Shown here one piece after another: positions 46,384 through 57,954 of a DNA stretch of 64,000 bases (positions are counted from its first letter, which is position 1; each line of letters begins with the position of its first letter). The notes under the pieces were generated by a model. That model did no database searches. It saw only the letters and a program-made list of their open reading frames with translations, and was not told the origin of the DNA. The translations under genes and the position numbers were made by a program. The stretch covers positions 4,212-68,211 of the forward strand of contig JAJEKB010001448.1 of NCBI GenBank assembly GCA_022393335.1, written 5' to 3'. Origin of the DNA: Macrotrachela quadricornifera. Taxonomy: Eukaryota; Rotifera; Eurotatoria; Philodinida; Philodinidae.

Positions 46384-47289
46384 TTACAATACGATTTTCA
46401 TGAAAAAACAGAGACTAATAAGAGAAATTTTAGCAAAAGAAAAGGAAACAGCATTAGATGCTATTTCTACTGGGCGCGGAGCAACGAATTGAACAAGTGA
46501 AATGAGACTGGTGACCCGCTCAGCAATAATCAAAGCGTTTGGATCGACATCATTCCCTTTTATACGGATGGAGAATTCACATTGAAATTCTTCACCGTTT
46601 TTCAAGAGAAAAATAGTAGCGCCGTGCTTTTTATCTGCAAGTCGAACATCAAATTCGGCTGTAAATTGCACTTCATTGAGTTTGGGTACAGCAATAATGT
46701 CATTACCAGAGTGTGTCAACATTTTTCCTGCATTTGTAAATAGTGATGCCGTATTGACACGATCAGATGAGGAGAAGGTATTGACTTTGGGCGTGATCTT
46801 ATAACTCATTGCACTCTTGCTCATTAGTTTGCCATTGGTAGCATGAAAATCAAGTTCGAACTTAGGTTCGGTATAGTTAGCATAGGCACTGGTGGCATTC
46901 AATGAAACGCAGGCCAAAATTGGATCAGCACCGGAGACTTTCATAACAAAATCAGCTGGTTCATTAACTTTTTTCTGCCGAGATTTCATTTGTATTGTTA
47001 AACGAAGATCATTTGGAGTGAGTGCTTCGTATTTAACAACAGTTACATTGGTAATTTTGAGCGAAGATCGAGAAACTTTGAAATTAATGGCGCCAGCTTT
47101 CTCAATAGCGGCAAGCTCATCAATAACGGCCGTGACACCTTGAACAAACGAGTTGTCACCAGACATCATCTTTGGATTGAGTACAACTTGATATTCGCGA
47201 GAATTATGTTCACATTCAAGTCTAATGCCATTAATCAAGATTGCTGATCTCAATATCAGATAGAAGAAAATCAAATACATGATGCACAC
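46384..47289 (-). CDS. Secreted, possibly GPI-anchored protein, 301 aa
   Basis: Single exon, GC clearly higher than the neighbouring DNA. The start MCIMYLIFFYLILRSAILIN is a signal peptide; a second Met at residue 4 is an alternative start. The mature part has cysteines near LECEHNSREY, LACVSLNATS and FQCEFSIRI, and two N-glycosylation sites. It is mostly predicted beta (FKVSRSSLKITNVTVVKYE, LRLTIQMKSRQ, NEVQFTAEFDVRLADK). It ends in a hydrophobic tail, AVSFSFAKISLISLCFFMKI, after a small-residue segment (EIASNA), which suits a GPI attachment signal or a membrane anchor. I do not recognise the family. An extracellular surface protein is inferred. Confidence 0.65.
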   Translation of the reverse strand: MCIMYLIFFYLILRSAILINGIRLECEHNSREYQVVLNPKMMSGDNSFVQGVTAVIDELAAIEKAGAINFKVSRSSLKITNVTVVKYEALTPNDLRLTIQMKSRQKKVNEPADFVMKVSGADPILACVSLNATSAYANYTEPKFELDFHATNGKLMSKSAMSYKITPKVNTFSSSDRVNTASLFTNAGKMLTHSGNDIIAVPKLNEVQFTAEFDVRLADKKHGATIFLLKNGEEFQCEFSIRIKGNDVDPNALIIAERVTSLISLVQFVAPRPVEIASNAVSFSFAKISLISLCFFMKIVL

Positions 47290-47621
47290 GCTTCACAATA
47301 ATTTTTGATGACGAAAATAAAAGTGAATATATACGTCGGCTGATATATATATATATGTTGATCTTGAAAGAAGATTAAGTTCTCTAATAGTTGTTATCAG
47401 CACGCCTCCTCTGTTGTTTTATTAATCCTCGATATATCGATTACTTCTCTTTCTTTGTGTTGTTGTCGCTCTTGTAAGTGGTGGATTCCTGTTTTCTTTG
47501 GCTTCCTTCGTCACTGAAAAAACAATGCGTAGAATAACCAACCCTTGTACGAAAAATAAAACCCCATAAACCCTTGAGGGGTATATGATGCACATTTACG
47601 AATTTATTATGAAGCATTTTC

Positions 47622-48075
47622 ATGAGAAGTTTATTATCTCACACTCTAGGGCACACTATTCTATATTTTTGGTTAGAAGCATTTATTACTCTACATATGA
47701 TGGTAGATAACTGGTACGCTATCAGCAAAAGAGTTTATTATATTACATATAAGGGAAAATTATTACTCTACGATGCCAGAGAAAGAGTTTATTATTCTGC
47801 GTATAAGGATATATTATTCTATCTTATTATCAAAAGGATTTATTATTCTACGTTTGAGGGTACATTATTAAACTTTATTATCAGGAGGCTTTATTATTCT
47901 ACGTCTACGGGTAGATTATACTGCGATTATAGATAGAGTTTATTATTCTACGTATAAGGATATATTATTTGACCTTATTATCAAAAGGATTTATTAATCT
48001 ACGCTTAAAAAATAGATTATGCAACGATTTTAAGAAAAGATGTATTATTCTACGCATAAAGGTAGATTATTCTAC
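47622..48075. repeat. Tandem repeat, TTTATTATTCTACG units
   Basis: About nine diverged units contain TTTATTATTCTACG followed by TATAAGG / TTTGAGGG and then TAGATTATTCTA or TATATTATT with CTTATTATCA. The period is about 50 bp with length variation. It gives an open frame with repeating YYST/YYSA residues (47622-47936) that is a repeat artefact. Confidence 0.8.
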
Positions 48076-48329
48076 GTTATCTTCACAATGGTTTAGTATT
48101 CCACACATAATGATTGATTCTAAGATGATTGTTCGCCATCAAATGGAAGAAATAGAATTGAACAATTTAGTTTTCTATTATTTTCTGCTCTCTATCTAAA
48201 TATCTTGATAGTTATTTAGCATATCATAAGAAAAATGCGATAAAATGATTATGTTCATTTAAACAACTTTTCATCTGCTTATCTTGATAGATGCTATGCG
48301 TTTAATGAAGGGGAATAAAATCAATCGGT

Positions 48330-49255
48330 TCAGTACAATTTTCTTTTTCTTTACATTTTTGTCATGGTTTTCCAACTTTATATGAGACAAATCGAATTAG
48401 TAACTTTCCTTTACTTTTCCTTCTATTCTTAACTTATCCTGACTGATTATGACTACTTTATGATACAAATTGAATATCTTTTTTTCAATTCTTCTTTTTC
48501 TTCATTAATTTATCCTAATACTTTTCAGCGTCTAATGAGGCAAATTGAGTAACTTGTGTTTCTTTACATTTATGTATCTTCTTTGCGTTATCTTAACCAT
48601 TTTTCAGTATCTTTCTAGCAAAATCGATTAAGTTAGGTTTCTTCAGCTTACTTTAACTACTTCGTGTTCTGCTGATACCTTTTTATTTTTCGAGCATCAT
48701 CTGACACAAATCGAGTTAGATAGGTGTCTCTTTACTTCTCCTGCCCCTTCATTGTCTTAGCCTAATAGTCTTCAACATCTAATAAGATAGCTCGAATAAG
48801 CCAAGTTCTTTTACTTTCCTTTTTCATCATTAGTGTCTTTTAATATGTTTGCAATAACTTATGATACGAATCTAGTAAGCCAATTTGATGTATTTATTTA
48901 TTTTTCTTCTTTATGTTACGCTGATAGGTTTTCCGAATCTTATGCTACAAATCAAATGAACTAGATTTCTTTACTTTTCGTTTTCTTCATTAATTTTTCC
49001 TAAAATTTTGTCAATAACTGATGAAAGAAATCGAATCAATCAGTTTTCTTTACGTTATCCGGATATTTTTTAAGCATCTTATGGGGTAAATGGAATAAGT
49101 TAGCATTTTTTCCTTTTCTTTATGTTGATTATACTATCCTGTAGGTTTTTCAAATCTTAGGCGACAAACGGAATACATTATGTTTCTTTACTTCTTTTTG
49201 CATTCCTTCTTGTAGATAGATTTTGTGGATGTTATGAGACAAATCGAATAAGTTA
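48330..49255. repeat. Degenerate tandem repeat, about 100-bp period
   Basis: A T-rich unit recurs about nine times: TTTCTTTACTTTTCCTT, then TTCATTAATTTATCCTAA, then TTTTTCAG.ATCTTATGA, then GACAAATCGAATAAGTTA. Copies are 15-25 percent diverged by eye. It directly follows the previous array (47622-48075), but the units differ. Confidence 0.75.
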
Positions 49256-49381
49256 AAGAGTAGTCCAAAAGTTTGATCCCTCTCTATAAATTAGGGATAT
49301 TATATAAGAAACAAATATGGATAATTAAGCGAAATATACAGTTTTATATAGAATGATTAGAGCTATCATCTGAAAGAGGTA

Positions 49382-50090
49382 TTTCAAGTTGTGTTCAAGT
49401 CATGAAAAGTTCTAATCAATTTATTAGTCAGAACGAAATCTTTTGTATCGTGCATTTTTTACAAAAACAAACAAAATATATTTGTAATGATTGAGTTATA
49501 AAAGTTGAGTAACCTGTTATTTTCTGAATGTTTTTTAATGTTATTCGGTAGAGTTTAATATGTTCTATAATAATTGCAATATTGTTAAAGTTTCAAACCC
49601 TCTTCTGATACAAAATTTCGGTAAGATCAAGAAGACTAATAAAAATCTCGTATATCCTCTATCAATAACAGGATGCTAAACTTTCAATAGACTTAGTAGA
49701 TTCACTGTTTTGCCTTTTTATCAAAGCTCGGAAGAGTTATTCATTGATCTGTGAACAGACAAAATAGTGAATCCGCTAAGACTATTGAAAGTTAAGCATC
49801 CTGTTACTGGTAGAGGATATACAAGACTTTTATTGATCTTCTTGATTTTACCAAAGTTTTGTATCAGAAAAGGATTTAAAATTTTAATAATATTGTAATT
49901 GTTATAGAACATATTAAACTCTACCGAATAACATTAAAAACCATTCAGAAAATAATAGGTTACTCAACTTTCATAACTCAATCGTTACACATATATTTTG
50001 TTTGTTTTTGTAAAAAATGCACGATACAAACGACTTCGTTCTGACTAATAAATTGATTAGAACTTTTCATGACATGAACACAACTTGAAA
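49382..50090. mobile_element. Foldback element, about 330-bp arms, 45-bp loop
   Basis: TTTCAAGTTGTGTTCAAGTC at the left end matches the complement of the right end, and pairing runs through GTTATTCGGTAGAGTTTAAT, AACAGGATGCTAAACTTTCA and their partners to about 49711 / 49757. The identity of the arms is high. No ORF or clear target duplication. Confidence 0.85.
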
Positions 50091-50301
50091 GACTTTCTTT
50101 TACCGCGTTTGAAACCCTTGTAAAATAATAATCGCTCCAAACGCTTATTTATACTCTATCAAACATCTTTGCAAATATGCATGCAAGAAATCTTTTTTAT
50201 CTGCATAAAGATTGGAAATTTTCGATATAAAAAGTCTCTAAATCCGACCAAATCTGTGTGTCAATTATAACCAGTTCTATTCATTCTGTCTGATACTAGT
50301 A

Positions 50302-50952
50302 ACGGCTGTCCCAGGAATAATGAGTCTTTCAGTATTTTGAATATTTCTTCACTATTATTCCTTTGACTAAAATACTTTTTTTATTGAAAGATAGCTCTCG
50401 AAATTCTCTCCAAAACCATACATGACCAGGCCGAAAAACTGCTTTAAATATATTTGAAAAAAGATGAAAATCCAAGACATAGAAAAAGCTGTAAAATGTA
50501 AAGGATTGAGCACCATTTACGGCCGCACTTTGAATCCCATTTGTTATCAACCCATTGTATTAAAAAAAAGAAAATATACCACAAGATGCAACGTGAAAAG
50601 CTCTACAATTTACAAAAGAACAATGGTGCAAAGACTCGTCTAAATTGTACGGCTTTTCATGCTGCACCTTTTAATATATTTTGTTTTTCTAATAGAGCAA
50701 AGTAAGTAGTTGAAGAATTGGATGCAAATCACGACCATTGATGACGCTCAATCCTTTACATTTTACAGCTTTTTCTGTTTTCGATTTTCATCTTTTTTCA
50801 AATATATTTAAAGCAGTTTTCCGGCCTGGTCATGTGTGGTTTTGTAGAGAATTTCAAGCGCTATCTTTTAATAAAAAAGTATTTTAATCAAAGGAATAAT
50901 AGCGAAAAAATATTCAAAATACTGAGAGGCTCATTAATCCTGTGACACCCGT
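50302..50952. mobile_element. Foldback element, about 220-bp arms, TA-flanked
   Basis: Ends ACGGCTGTCCCAGGAATAAT and the complement ACGGGTGTCACAGGATTAAT, flanked by TA on both sides. Inner arm blocks are CATGACCAGGCCG / CGGCCTGGTCATG and TTTAAATATATTTGAAAAAA / its complement. The 215-bp middle carries two opposed copies (50584-50625 and 50641-50675) of the GAAAAGCTCTACAA module found in other foldbacks here. Confidence 0.85.
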
Positions 50953-53934
50953 TATATTGACACAGACACATATACATGGAAAATAGCAAATAATTTACTG
51001 AACAATTACTTTTTGAAAAATCAATCTTAGATAAGCTGAAGCATTTTTAAAGTTTTATGATTTATTTATTGAAATTTGAATAATTCGAAAATGCTTGATT
51101 TTCCAATTTATAGAAATTCAGTTTGATTTTCTTAAAAAATGATTTTCAAATGAATTAAGAAATTAATATAAATTCTAGAGAAAGTCGAAAATGATAGTAA
51201 GTTTCTGGAAAAACTTTTGAATTATGACCCCTGTACAGTCATTGTTCATTCATGTATATAAATCAGCCGATAGTGTCTTACAGTCATTATTTTCTTCGGC
51301 AGTCGTAGAGAGTAGATAAATTATATTTTTTAAGAGTTATTAATCAAGATTCATATTTGAAAAAAATACTATCATTTGGTTTTATTTATTGTTCTCATGC
51401 ATTAATGTTCGATGATATTTATTATTTAGATGCATTAATGACCAATGATATTTATTGATTATTTTGATACATTAGTTATAAACGATATGTTATTAATATG
51501 AAAAAAAAGGTACCTCGTTATCATATGAAAATTCAATTCGATTTTCCATATTTTAGAAGGTAGAATATCTACAATTAAACTCTATAACTCATTTTCTAGT
51601 TTATAGTGTAGCTACTCTGTGTAATACCCTCTTTTCAGTAGAGGGAAGATTTGTAATTGATGATAATTTGATCATTAATTTTCGATGATTTCAATGTTTT
51701 TTTGATAAAAACTACGTACAAAAAAGATGAAATACAACTAAAAATGACTATATTATTCTTGATATTCAATGATTAACTGTTTCATTTCATACTATTCTGT
51801 TTAAATGTCTACCGTTATGCAAAAAAACGTATCTAGAATGCAGAAAAAATATTAATGAAACTGTTATCGTTTTATTTCTCTTTTCAAAAAAAAATATATA
51901 TTGTTTTATCAAATGTTTATTAAAAGAAAAAGAAAAAGAAGAATCATGTATATATATATAGAATAAAGAAGGATTAGAAGAAAAAGGAAAGATAATATAT
52001 AATAGTGAAGAAAATATGTGATGTACTCGAACAATATCGCGCAAAGAAAAATATCGACTCCTGGTGAAAAAAAATCCAGTAGAAGAAAGAGAACAGAAAT
52101 TACTTACATGTATTCGAAGTATTCACTGATGCTTGGAAGAAACCAACAAAATAAAGAGGAAAATAGTACCCTGTAAATGGGACTAGGTCGTATATATAAG
52201 CTACCATATCTATTGAGATAGTACCAATTGGCGGTTGGTGCAGAACACAACACAATATTCTTCAACGCATTTATCATTTATTGGTTTGTTTCTCTTCTAA
52301 TATAAGGAAGAGCTGTAAGCAGGTTAACCAATAAACTATTAATTTTACGACATTTCATTTCACAGTAAGTAAAGAAAACATCAACAATCACTAAATTCTA
52401 TGTAATTTCGAACAACTTCAGAAAGCGACAACTATATGTTCTATAAAGGAATAAAAAATTCACATCTATTTTCTCACTTTATTACATATTAATTTGTATC
52501 GAATTAAATAATCTATTCTTTCCTAGATCTGTTTTTAATATCACACTTCTACTCTTTATTATGATCTTAAACAATTGCTTTTGTTTTTGATATTTTTATT
52601 CATGTCAACATTGGACGCGCTATCGTACGTCCTTGAATTTCCCATTACTACTTTATTTATTGTTTACTCATTAACTTTGTGCTTTTTATCTTCTCCCATT
52701 TATTGTTTACATTATTTATCTTATCTTTTCGTCTTCTTATTTTTTTCTTTATTTTGGTCTTTTCTCTCGTGTCTACAACACTAGCTTCTTCTTTTTTGTT
52801 ATTATAGATGCTCATCAGAGCATCTCAATGACGTTTGCAATGGAGATTTCAGCATATGTCTTCTATTCTATCATACATATTATTCTAAAGGCTTGTTTTT
52901 ATTAACATATGACCTTGCAGGTGTCGTCCCATATATTTATTCTTCCTTATATACTGAATATATATCATCGATTAGTAGATAGATCATTTCTCTTCCTTCT
53001 TTAACTAGAGTAACTCCGTTTTGTAGATTGTTTTCTTTCTTTTTTTTTGTTTCTACTTCTCTCTTCTCTCTTTCATTTTTTCTTTAGTCTATTTTTCTTT
53101 GCTGCGTTCCTTGTTTTTTAGGTCAAGATTATCGGGTTATTCGTTTCTTGTTTTTGCATATTTATATCGATTTTTCTTCTAGTTACTTGGGCGATATCGC
53201 AATTAGACAGTAGTTGGTAGGAAAGAAGAACAAGTGTGAAAAACAAGAGTGTGACGTCATCATATTGCCTGGTCTGTTCTTCTCTTTTATTCGTATGACG
53301 TCGTAACTTAATAGCTTGTATGGTACATATATCGGTACTTTTTCTTTCTGTTTTTCTATCACTAAGGTGGAGATTCCTCTACGTACTCTATGGATAATTG
53401 GAAGACTAGTATTTCTTTCCTATGTCATCGCGTCATTATATTTATCGAGATGGCGAAATGTGTTTTTCCTTTCTTTTTCTTCTATCATTGAGATGGATGT
53501 TCTAGTACGCATTGGTAATGCAGGAGTTTCATATTTATACATAAAAGAGTTCAAGCATAAATAATAAAATCATCACCTGTCCACGAAATTACAAATTAAA
53601 TATTTACATCCACATGAATATGTCTGGATTAATACGAAACACTTGTTAAGGTTATCCCCTCCGCTCTCCCAAAAAAATCATTTTTTATCAGAAATTCCGG
53701 AATTGGGATAAATGCACGAGAAGATAGCTTGTCTTCAGCTCTTTCGGAAACAATACGAATTTTCTTTTAATGCCTCGTTTCTGGCAGGATTTTTGATGAT
53801 TTTCGCGATGTACTGCACGTGAAACAAAGTTTTTTTTTAAAAAGCGAAAAATCTTTTTCATTTTTTCTCAGAACGTGGTTTCAACGACGTAGCACTATCG
53901 TCATACTACCACAGTATAATAATAAGTCAAATAT
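50953..53934. other. Intergenic, pyrimidine-rich in part, no gene
   Basis: AT-rich DNA to about 52170. Around 52170-52260 is a possible promoter-like patch (GTATATATAAGC, then GGCGGTTGGTGCAGAAC) with no gene downstream. 52560-53480 is strongly T/C-rich; its frames (52575-52784, 53316-53564) are Leu/Phe/Ser runs typical of polypyrimidine tracts and are not supported. Confidence 0.4.
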
Positions 53935-54165
53935 GCTTTTTGTTTGAAAGCTTGTGTTTAAGGCTAGTCCCCCTCGTGATCCTTTTTAAAATAAGCTTTT
54001 TTATTATCATATAAGAACACATCTCTATAGAAAAAGCGCAATTTTTTAGGGGTTTTGTAAGTCATAGAACTTGTCACTTCTTTTCTTCGTTTAAAAAGTG
54101 AGAATTCAAAAACAAGGACCACGAGAGGAGCTAGAGCCCTAGAGACAAACTTTCAAACAATACAT
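53935..54165. repeat. Palindrome of about 230 bp
   Basis: GTTTGAAAGCTTGTGTTTAAGG and CTAGTCCCCCTCGTGATCC pair imperfectly with GGACCACGAGAGGAGCTAG and the CAAACTTTCAAAC block. It is probably a small foldback element. The surrounding 53640-54580 has no gene. Confidence 0.6.
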
Positions 54166-55139
54166 ATATAATGAGAGTTCAAAGAGAAATTTTGGTGCTA
54201 AAATGAGCTATTTTTGGCCGTTGTTTGGTTGATACCTCTGTCAAACGCCAGTAAATCAAACTAAAAATTTTACCACAACCTCCTCACTTCAGTTCCAACA
54301 TACGTTCCTAATTTCAGCCCATTTGAACGTATCTCGGATGAGACTAATTTTTGAAGAGGGGAGTGGCTCTGACAAAGATCATAAAATCCGAGCAGAAATC
54401 AAATCTGCATCTTTCAATAATCGGTTGGATATTCTACCGTTAAAGTAGTTGATTTTCTCTCTAGTTATGAAAACAAATAACGCTTGTAGAGGCTACTCAC
54501 TTGACCATCGACTGAAATCGACCTAACGATTTATCATTGCTTCATGAATTCGTCCCCAAGAACTATTGCTGAGCATATGTACCCCAGAAAAGCAAAAGTG
54601 ATAGTGAGTATTTGACCTCTTTTAACACTAGAAAATGACTTATTGGGAAAAGTAATCAAGCCATCCGATAGCCCTTAGAGTTTCCTATCAGATTATGCCA
54701 TTTGATCATATCTGACTTTTATTCGGTGAAAAGTTAATCAAATAGAGAATGAACGCATCCTCATAGTCCGATTTTCTCATTGTCTTCACAATTTGTATTT
54801 TGGATGAATCTTTGGTTATATAATGAGTTTTTTGAAAAGTAAGCAGATATTCTGATAGTCCTAAAAATCCTGTACAAGATAGATATTTTCTTAGAGTATA
54901 GTCGTTTTTCTTTGAAATATGATGCTAGAAAAACGATAGTTTCTCCTATTGCTCAATTTGAAAAATGCGTGTTTTTGCCTTTGTTTTTTTCGAAATTTTG
55001 TTTTTTACCTGATACAGATATCTACAAACTTGTTCAATTCTTATAACTAAATGCATGAAAAGTAAATCCTTGATTAAGAATTGTTTAAACGATGGACTTG
55101 TAGTTTCATTCCGTTTTTTTTATCGGTCAGAATATTTCC

Positions 55140-55443
55140 TGTGATGTAGTGACTTAGTGATCATGTGTCTGACCGTTGCCCAATGTTACTTGTACATTCA
55201 AGAACCTTCTATGTACTCTTGTCTTCCTGATCACATCAAGGTGTAATTGCGCAGGTATGTAAAAGCGCAATGTTCTGGAATGTTCCATTTCTGATACTAT
55301 ATATACTTCTCAGTTATTGTATTTCCCTCTTTCCAGTCAGTTGCCCTGTACAGTCAGATTTGTTAGCTATCCACGTGTGAATAAACAATCTTTTCTATAT
55401 TCTGATTTCTGCTCGATACCGAACTGAGTCTAAATACGTGACA
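55140..55443 (+). mobile_element. Solo LTR of a retrotransposon, 304 bp
   Basis: Begins TGTGATGTAG and ends ACGTGACA, the TG..CA ends of an LTR. Flanks TTTCC (55135-55139) and TTTCT (55444-55448) agree at 4 of 5 positions. Inside are a TATA-like CTATATATACTT and, downstream, a polyadenylation signal GAATAAACAATC, in U3-R-U5 order. No internal retroviral or gag/pol sequence accompanies it, so it is what remains after LTR-LTR recombination. It sits in the left half of the Tc1-like element and has no partner in the right half. Confidence 0.72.
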
Positions 55444-55521
55444 TTTCTTTAATCGAACACCTGCATATTGATTTTATACGTTCATTCTTTTCTTTATTTC
55501 GACACGATTATTTAATCTAAA

Positions 55522-56241
55522 ATGCGTACCCATCTAACTATTGGTGATCGTTAGCGAGTAATATCACTGAGTTTGAACCAAGGCACTCATCTCAATCGTA
55601 TAGCACGTATCATTCATTGCTCAGTTAGAACGGTATACAGTTTTGAATTTATTTCATGAAACTAATGATGTTGTTGAACGAGAAGAATGTGGCGGTAGTA
55701 ATTTGTTGACCAATGATGAAATGTACGTTCTGCGACAATTATTGTACAGATATTCGGTTGAAACATCAACTCAATTGAACAAACGATTTTACCGACGAAC
55801 TGGACGCTTTGTTTACTCCTCAAGCAATTAGAAATTATCGAAAGTGGTTCGATTTCCAGGCCGTTCACGCCAGAATCCAACCATTATTGAACCAAAGACA
55901 TGCCGATCACCGATTAGCTTTTTGTCAACAAAATATTCATGATGATTGGCGTTGTGTTATTCTTACCGATGAAAAAATCTTCGAAGTCGATCCTACAAGT
56001 ATTGTTTATAGGATTCCGTATGGCCGGCTACGTCCAACTACGTTTCTTAGTCAAGTGCAGTATCAAGTGGCACTGTTTGGTACAATAATAGATCAACTTT
56101 AGTATTCATTCAAGGACGAACCAATACTGCCACATTCGTTGAATATTTAGAAGATGAACTTCATTTACATCGACGATTGATAAGAAATTATTATTTCATA
56201 CATGATCGTCCAACATGGGTACGTATGACTGTAACCCATTA
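55522..56241 (+). pseudogene. Tc1/IS630-like transposase, broken
   Basis: The frame starts MRTHLTIGDR and meets a TAG at once, continues through a helix-turn-helix (LNQGTHLNRIARIIHCSVRT), and shifts frame several times. A later open part (55809-56102) has HADHRLAFCQQNIHDDWRCV and ILTDEKIFEVD, carrying the first catalytic Asp of the DDE/D core. Then FIQGRTNTATFVEYLEDEL and FIHDRPTW carry the region of the second Asp before a stop. Multiple stops and shifts mean no product. The arrangement is that of Tc1/mariner-superfamily transposases. Confidence 0.8.
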
Positions 56242-56756
56242 GATATCTATGACAGGCAAAAATATACAATTTGATGAGCTGCAAGAGCGTCTAGTTCTAT
56301 TTTGAAAAACTAATATCTACAGAGATGACAATGTGAGTCAAAATTTCGGAAAAACAATGACAAAAATATGCATTTTTCAAATTGAGCAATAGAAGAAACT
56401 ATCGTTTTTCTAGCATCATATTTCAAAGAAAAACGACTATAGTCTAAGAAAATATCTATCTTGTACAGGATTTTTAGGACTATCAGAATATCTGCTTACT
56501 TTTCAAAAAATTCATTATCTAACCAAAGATTCATCCAAAATACAAAATGTGAAGACAATGAGAAAATCGGACTATGAGGACCCATTCATTCTCTATTTGA
56601 TTAACTTTTCATCGAATAAAAGTCAGATATGATCAAATGGCATAGTCTGATAGGAACCTCTAAGGGCTATCGGATGGCTTGATTACTTTTCCCAATAAGT
56701 CATTTTCTAGTGTTAAAAGAGGTCAAATACTCACTATCACTTTTGCTTTCCAGGAG

Positions 56757-57954
56757 TATATGTGTCTAGTGGTGCTCACGACGAAACTGTGTTGATAACA
56801 ACTTTCAAGAAAAAAGAAAACTTATGATCGTAACAAAAGTAAAAATCATAATAGTCGGAAAAAATGCCTTATGCAAAATTTTCGAAATTCACTTCGTTCT
56901 ATATAGATGACAATAATCTATCGGATTACTAACTGCACCTGTTAACTCCCTTTTTCTCAAACTTTCATTACGTTTAAAATTCAATATTGATATTATTTGC
57001 CATTGGAACTATATCTCTTCCCCCCCCCCCCCCCCCTTCCGGGCAAAACTTTCTCACAATTCTGTAGTTCCATGGAATAGTTCCATCCCGCGTGGGCGCC
57101 TGTTTCACAGTATTGAAAAGCCATTGGATTAAATGGAGCACCAATTTCTAGAACCAACACAGGTACGATAGTGAATCTGGATAGGACAAACTTTTGCAAA
57201 ATGTCCGAAAACTTCAGCATTTTGAGGTAAATTTCAATTTTTTCGCATGATAACTCCCATTGGTCTTGACATCATCAGTTTCCTCCTGAGATTTTGCATG
57301 TAACACAAGTTAATTTAAAGTAAGCACAAGCACAGTGGCGAATCCGAACAGTAAAAAGTAGAACCTGATGCTGACTTTACTTATATGTATTGTACATGCA
57401 TTCCAATAGATAAAAAATTATAGAGTATTCTTAGTTTGAACATGCAATTCTGCTATTATTATATTAGCTTGTTCTTAGTATATTTTGATAAATCAATACC
57501 ATAAGATTGATTACGGATTGTTTTAATATCAGATTATCCTTAAGGAAGTAGTTTAGCTGCTTAAGAAAATTCCAAAAAACATACCATTTACGAGTTAATA
57601 ATAAAAAATATATTATAAATTTTCGTTGTTTTGAGTTATTTTCACAGATGACTATAATTCTATTCTATTAGATTAAGTTGATTTTTTGAAAAAATTATAG
57701 CTTTTTAAATAATTGTTTTTAAAAGGAGAATTATTTAATTAAAGAAAAGAAAAAAATATCAGTAATACTACCGCATACACAGCTTATTTTAATTTATCAT
57801 TGTACAAAATAAATATAGCAAAAGCATAAAGTATTCTTTTGGACTTCGAATATTTGAAAAAAATTAATACAAAGCGTTCATCAAACGTGTTAAATTGAAC
57901 TTAAGTTTCAAAAGACGAGGCTGTTGATTTGTATCGTTTTAATAGGGTTACAAG
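56757..57954. other. Intergenic, with a 17-base C run
   Basis: No gene. A homopolymer of 17 C (57020-57036) lies within a GC-richer patch. The minus-strand frame over it (Gly run) is an artefact. Confidence 0.45.
57020..57036. repeat. Poly(C) run, 17 bases
   Basis: An uninterrupted C homopolymer in an AT-rich genome. The G strand could form a quadruplex, and the run is prone to sequencing and length errors. Confidence 0.9.

Larger units (their letters stand above)
54582..56756 (+). mobile_element. Tc1/IS630-like transposon with about 400-bp inverted repeats
   Basis: The ends CCCCAGAAAAGCAAAAGTGA and the complement CTCCTGGAAAGCAAAAGTGA lie next to TA on both sides. The inverted repeats run about 400 bp (54582-54990 and 56345-56756) and stay highly similar. 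Between them are a broken transposase (55522-56241) and an inserted solo LTR. The 2175-bp length includes that LTR. Confidence 0.88.

Noticed and set aside
52575..53564. Leu/Phe/Ser-rich membrane-like ORFs
   Set aside because: They lie in a long polypyrimidine tract whose composition forces hydrophobic codons.
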